Assembly (NCBI GenBank): GCA_910587905.1
Contig: CAJUOF010000202.1
Span: forward strand, 1 to 23,389
Direction: 5' to 3'
Length of the DNA stretch: 23,389 nucleotides
DNA from: an uncultured Lachnospiraceae bacterium
GTDB taxonomy: Bacteria; Bacillota_A; Clostridia; Lachnospirales; Lachnospiraceae
Both the position numbers and the translations under genes were made by a program. Shown here piece by piece: positions 20,048 through 23,389 of this stretch. Positions within the stretch are counted from its first letter, which is position 1, and every line of letters begins with the position of its first letter. The notes under the pieces were generated by a model. It was not told where the DNA came from and searched no databases. It saw only the letters and a program-made list of their open reading frames with translations.

Positions 20048-21574
20048 ATGCAGGACAGCCATATCTATCTCGCCATCGATCTGAAATCCTTTTATGCGTC
20101 CGTGGAATGCACGGAACGGCAGCTAAATCCCCTTACCACGAACCTCGTGGTCGCGGACGTCTCGCGGACGGAGAAAACCATCTGTCTTGCCGTTTCCCCC
20201 TCCCTGAAGGCCTGCGGCATTTCCGGAAGGGCAAGGCTGTTCGAAGTCGTCCAAAGAGTGAAAGAGGTGAACGCCGCCAGAAGGAACAAGGCGCCCGGCA
20301 GACGGTTCACCGGCTCCTCCTGTTTCGCACCGGAGCTGGAAGAACACCCCGAGCTGGAACTTTCCTACATCGTGGCGCCTCCCAGGATGGCCTTTTATCT
20401 GGAATACAGCCAGATCATCTACAACATTTATTTAAACTACATCGCCCCGGAAGACATCCACGTGTATTCCATCGACGAAGTGTTCATGGACGTGACGCCG
20501 TATCTGAAAACATACGAAACGACCCCGGAGGGGCTGGCGTCAAAAATCATGGGGGAGGTCCTTGAACGCACCGGCATCACGGCGGCCGCCGGCATCGGCA
20601 CAAACTTATACCTCTGTAAAGTGGCGATGGACATCGTGGCCAAGCACGTCAGCCCAAACGAGCACGGCGCGAGGATCGCCAGGCTGGACGAGATGAGCTA
20701 CCGGAAACTTTTGTGGAACCACCGCCCCCTCACCGACTTCTGGAGGGTCGGCCGCGGATACCAGAAAAAGCTGGAGGCCGCAGGGCTCTTTACCATGGGC
20801 GACATTGCGCGCTGCTCCCTGGGAGGAGACAACGATTACTACAACGAAGACCTGCTCTATGACATGTTCGGCGTCAATGCGGAGCTCCTGATCGATCACG
20901 CCTGGGGATGGGAGCCCACCACCATCGGCCTGATCAAAGCCTATCGCCCGGATACGAACAGCTTAAGCTCCGGCCAAGTCCTGCAGCGTCCTTATGACGC
21001 AGAAAAGGGGAAACTAATCGTGAGGGAAATGACGGACCTGCTCGTCCTGGAGCTGGTGGACAAGAAGCTGGTAACGGACCAGATGGTCCTCACCGTCGGT
21101 TACGACGTCGACAACCTCACCGATTCCGGCATCCGAAACCATTACGAGGGAGAAGTCACGACAGACCGTTACGGGCGGAAGACCCCAAAGCACGCCCATG
21201 GGACGGTCAACCTGGACCGCCGCACCTCCTCCACCCGGATCATCACCGACGCCGTCATGGAACTGTATGACCGGATCGTCAACCCAAAGCTCCTGATCCG
21301 CCGGGTGACCGTCGTGGCAAACCGTCTGGTGGACGAGACCCGGGCGACAGAAAGCGGGCAATATGAGCAGATGGATCTGTTTACGGATTATGCCGCCCTG
21401 GAACGGGAAAAGAAACGGGAGGAAGAACGGCTCTCCAAGGAACGAAAACTGCAGGAAGCCATGCTGGACGTCAAAAAGAAATTCGGCAAAAACGCGATGT
21501 TGAAGGGAATGAACCTGCAGGAAGGAGCCACCACCGTGAAACGAAACCGCCAGATCGGAGGACACAAGGCATGA
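20048..21574 (+). CDS. Y-family DNA polymerase (UmuC/UvrX-like translesion polymerase)
   Basis: The 508-residue protein has the translesion polymerase core: Asp11 in YLAIDLKSFYASVE, the steric-gate region after it, and Asp143-Glu144 in VYSIDEVFMD as metal ligands. A helix-hairpin-helix thumb region follows (WRVGRGYQKKLEAAGLFTMGD), then the little-finger domain (about 290-425). QYEQMDLF (438-445) ends in a beta-clamp-binding QxxLF motif, followed by a charged coiled tail. Firmicutes UvrX/YqjW-type polymerases bypass DNA lesions and are induced in the SOS response. An SOS box over the promoter supports that here. The YolD-like gene starts within its stop (ATGA overlap), so the pair is coexpressed. 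Confidence 0.93.
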   Translation: MQDSHIYLAIDLKSFYASVECTERQLNPLTTNLVVADVSRTEKTICLAVSPSLKACGISGRARLFEVVQRVKEVNAARRNKAPGRRFTGSSCFAPELEEHPELELSYIVAPPRMAFYLEYSQIIYNIYLNYIAPEDIHVYSIDEVFMDVTPYLKTYETTPEGLASKIMGEVLERTGITAAAGIGTNLYLCKVAMDIVAKHVSPNEHGARIARLDEMSYRKLLWNHRPLTDFWRVGRGYQKKLEAAGLFTMGDIARCSLGGDNDYYNEDLLYDMFGVNAELLIDHAWGWEPTTIGLIKAYRPDTNSLSSGQVLQRPYDAEKGKLIVREMTDLLVLELVDKKLVTDQMVLTVGYDVDNLTDSGIRNHYEGEVTTDRYGRKTPKHAHGTVNLDRRTSSTRIITDAVMELYDRIVNPKLLIRRVTVVANRLVDETRATESGQYEQMDLFTDYAALEREKKREEERLSKERKLQEAMLDVKKKFGKNAMLKGMNLQEGATTVKRNRQIGGHKA

Positions 21575-22026
21575 AGGATAAGGGCAAACGCAACTACGAC
21601 GACATCATCGGTCTCCCCCATCATGTATCGAAAAAACACCCTCCCATGTCACCCTTAAACCGTGCCGCCCAGTTCTCCCCCTTTGCCGCCCTCGCGGGAC
21701 ATGGGGACGCCATCCGGGAAACCGAACGCCTGACCGATTCCTTCGTCGAACCGGACGAGGACCGGAAGGAGCAGTTAAACAGGCGGCTTAGGCTGATCCG
21801 GGAGCGCCTGGACCAGAACCCGGAATGTGAGATCACCTACTTCCGGCCGGACGAAAAAAAGGAAGGCGGAGCCTATGTGACCGTCCGGGGCAGAATCAGG
21901 AAACTGGACGAATACAGGCGCCAGATCCTCTTCGCGGACGGGCGGGTCCTCCCCATCGAGCAGATTTTTTCCATCCGGGGGGGGGAACTGTTCCAGGATA
22001 TGGAACCGCCAAACTTTTGTTTGTAA
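21571..22026 (+). CDS. YolD-like protein
   Basis: The 151-residue protein carries the YolD-like pattern: DDIIGLPHHVSKKHPPMSP, then NRAAQFSPFAALAGHGDAI and RETERLTD, an acidic/basic helix, and a beta-rich C-terminal half (about 85-145). The family is found beside Y-family polymerases in Firmicutes and is thought to help or regulate them, much as UmuD acts with UmuC, though the mechanism is not established. The start overlaps the polymerase stop by four bases, and no separate promoter is seen. A G9 run lies at about 21978-21986 within the coding sequence. Confidence 0.88.
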   Translation: MKDKGKRNYDDIIGLPHHVSKKHPPMSPLNRAAQFSPFAALAGHGDAIRETERLTDSFVEPDEDRKEQLNRRLRLIRERLDQNPECEITYFRPDEKKEGGAYVTVRGRIRKLDEYRRQILFADGRVLPIEQIFSIRGGELFQDMEPPNFCL

Positions 22027-22037
22027 ATATGGATTGA

Positions 22038-22084
22038 TCAAAAAAACGAGGACCTTGAAGGCGTCACCTCTCAAGGTCCTCGTT
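22038..22084 (-). terminator. Terminator shared by ppdK and the polymerase operon
   Basis: AACGAGGACCTTGA (22045-22058) and TCAAGGTCCTCGTT (22071-22084) form a perfect 14-bp stem with a 12-base loop. On the minus strand it is followed by seven Ts, giving a strong terminator for ppdK. On the plus strand it probably also stops the polymerase operon, with a weaker T-rich tail. Confidence 0.9.
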
Positions 22085-22129
22085 GAGTTTATTTCTATTG
22101 ATTCTTAATTACCTCTTCAACAGAAACTA

Positions 22130-23389
22130 TCAATTCTTCTTTTCGTTAATCGCCGCCTGGGCCGCAGCCAGTCTTGCGATCGGCACCCGGAACGGGGAGC
22201 AGGACACGTAGTTTAAGCCGATCTTGTGGCAGAATTCCACGGAGCTGGGATCGCCGCCGTGTTCGCCGCAGATACCGATCTTAAGGTTCGGATTGGTGGA
22301 ACGGCCTTTCTCGGAAGCCATGGCGACCAACTGGCCCACGCCTTCCTGATCCAGCTTCGCAAAGGGATCGGACTCGTAGATCTTGTTCTCATAGTAGGAC
22401 GGCAGGAACTTCCCGGCGTCGTCGCGGGAGAAGCCGAAGGTCATCTGGGTCAGATCGTTGGTGCCGAAGGAGAAGAACTCCGCCTCCTCGGCGATCTGGT
22501 CGGCCGTCAGGGCGGCACGAGGGATCTCAATCATGGTGCCCACATGGTAATTGATGTAAGCGCCTTTCTCCTTCATGACTTCCTCAGCGGTGGCGATGAC
22601 CACGCCCTTCACGTATTTCAGCTCTTTCTTCTCGCCCACGAGAGGGATCATCATCTCGGGAACGATGTCGTAGCCCATCTCGTCCTTGACTTCGATGGCG
22701 GCCTCGATGATGGCCCTGGTCTGCATCTTGGCGATCTCCGGATAAGTCACGGCCAGACGGCATCCGCGGTGGCCCATCATCGGGTTGAACTCATGAAGCT
22801 CGTCGCACTTGGCCTGTACCTGCTCCGGCGTAAGTCCCATGTCCTCCGCCAGTGCCTTGATATCCTCGGGATCGGTGGGGATGAACTCATGGAGCGGCGG
22901 ATCCAGATAACGCACGGTCATGGGACGGCCCTTGAGCGCCTTGTACATGGCCTTGAAATCCTCCTTCTGGAAGGGGATCAGCTCGTTAAGCGCCGCCTCT
23001 CTCGCCTCCACCGTGTCGGAAAGGATCATCTTGCGGATCTTCGGGATCCGGTCGGGATCAAAGAACATATGCTCCGTCCGGCACAGGCCGATGCCCTCCG
23101 CGCCAAGCTTCACGGCGTTCTCCGTATCGGCGGGCGTGTCGGCGTTGGTGCGTACCTGGAGCTTCCGGTACTGATCCGCCCAGCGCATGATCCGTCCGAA
23201 GTTTCCGCCCACGGAAGCCTCCACGGTCTGAATGTCTCCCTTGTAGATCTTGCCGGTGGTGCCGTCCAGGGAAATGTAGTCTCCCTCCGTGAAGGTGTAG
23301 CCGCCCAGCTCGAATCTCTTCTCTTCTTCGTTGATCTTGATGTCGCCGCATCCGGATACGCAGCAGGTTCCCATGCCTCTGGCGACAAC
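22130..23389 (-). CDS. ppdK: Pyruvate phosphate dikinase, C-terminal part (5' end beyond window)
   Basis: The open frame runs off the window end, encoding 419 residues of an enzyme usually about 875 long. It begins just after the phospho-histidine segment (VVARGMGTCCVSGCGD) and covers the end of the central domain and the whole PEP/pyruvate-binding TIM barrel: GLCRTEHMFF, MTVRYLDPPLHEF, NPMMGHRGCRLAVTYPE, IEIPRAA, FFSFGTNDLTQMTFGFSRDD and the catalytic-Cys end KIGLNYVSCSPFRVPIARL. The enzyme interconverts PEP, AMP and pyrophosphate with pyruvate, ATP and phosphate in glycolysis of many Clostridia. A strong terminator follows. The sequence closely resembles clostridial PPDK. Confidence 0.96.
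   Translation of the reverse strand, partial: VVARGMGTCCVSGCGDIKINEEEKRFELGGYTFTEGDYISLDGTTGKIYKGDIQTVEASVGGNFGRIMRWADQYRKLQVRTNADTPADTENAVKLGAEGIGLCRTEHMFFDPDRIPKIRKMILSDTVEAREAALNELIPFQKEDFKAMYKALKGRPMTVRYLDPPLHEFIPTDPEDIKALAEDMGLTPEQVQAKCDELHEFNPMMGHRGCRLAVTYPEIAKMQTRAIIEAAIEVKDEMGYDIVPEMMIPLVGEKKELKYVKGVVIATAEEVMKEKGAYINYHVGTMIEIPRAALTADQIAEEAEFFSFGTNDLTQMTFGFSRDDAGKFLPSYYENKIYESDPFAKLDQEGVGQLVAMASEKGRSTNPNLKIGICGEHGGDPSSVEFCHKIGLNYVSCSPFRVPIARLAAAQAAINEKKN

Noticed and set aside
19861..20049. Minus-strand frame of 62 codons with a hydrophobic stretch
   Set aside because: It overlaps the SOS promoter and has no ribosome site at its ATG or at any internal start. It could be a remnant of a small membrane protein, but there is not enough to call it.

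Overview
The window looks like chromosome of a GC-rich Clostridia member, most likely Lachnospiraceae. The evidence is the infC-rpmI-rplT operon with a Firmicutes-style attenuated leader, a SOS-controlled Y-family polymerase paired with a YolD-like partner, a DUF6440 protein next to a LytTR two-component system, a flavodiiron/flavin reductase/rubredoxin fusion, and a pyruvate phosphate dikinase that reads like clostridial PPDK. I could not run any database search, so taxonomy and family names come from recognising motifs.

Layout. 1-440: a dispersed-repeat copy and a truncated Uma2-family gene. 437-1300 (-): a DUF362 protein. 1472-3449 (+): an ECF transporter S component and a class V aminotransferase, with a repeat copy between them. 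3453-5845 (-): a MATE exporter coupled to an EamA transporter whose N-terminus carries pentapeptide tandem repeats. 5930-6609: an AT-rich island with a YefM antitoxin and a frameshifted YoeB toxin. 6636-6904: a structured intergenic block and a tRNA-Pro. 6956-8379 (-): infC-rpmI-rplT with its leader. 8489-10927 (+): an AgrC/AgrA-like two-component system and a DUF6440 gene preceded by candidate LytTR sites. 10988-13664 (-): a polar-amino-acid-type ABC importer. 13717-15659 (+): a flavodiiron oxygen/NO reductase. 15679-15930 (-): a 58-residue small gene. 15978-18858 (-): ligA-metA. 18900-19855: the best repeat copy and rluF. 20002-22026 (+): LexA box, Y-family polymerase and YolD-like protein. 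22038-23389 (-): the 3' part of ppdK, running off the window.

Most of the window is ordinary chromosome. The signals that annotation does not explain are: (i) a family of roughly 104-bp intergenic repeats with 9-13 bp terminal inverted repeats, in at least four copies, two of which differ by paired changes that keep the stem; (ii) direct repeats 21 bp apart in front of the DUF6440 gene, the spacing expected for a LytTR dimer; (iii) an infC leader whose 5' segment can pair with its own terminator, with infC probably starting at ATT; (iv) a 15-nt tandem repeat coding a charged tail on a drug/metabolite transporter; (v) a solute-binding protein lacking the arginine that normally holds the amino-acid carboxylate. 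I did not see a phage, CRISPR array, insertion sequence or obvious defence island.
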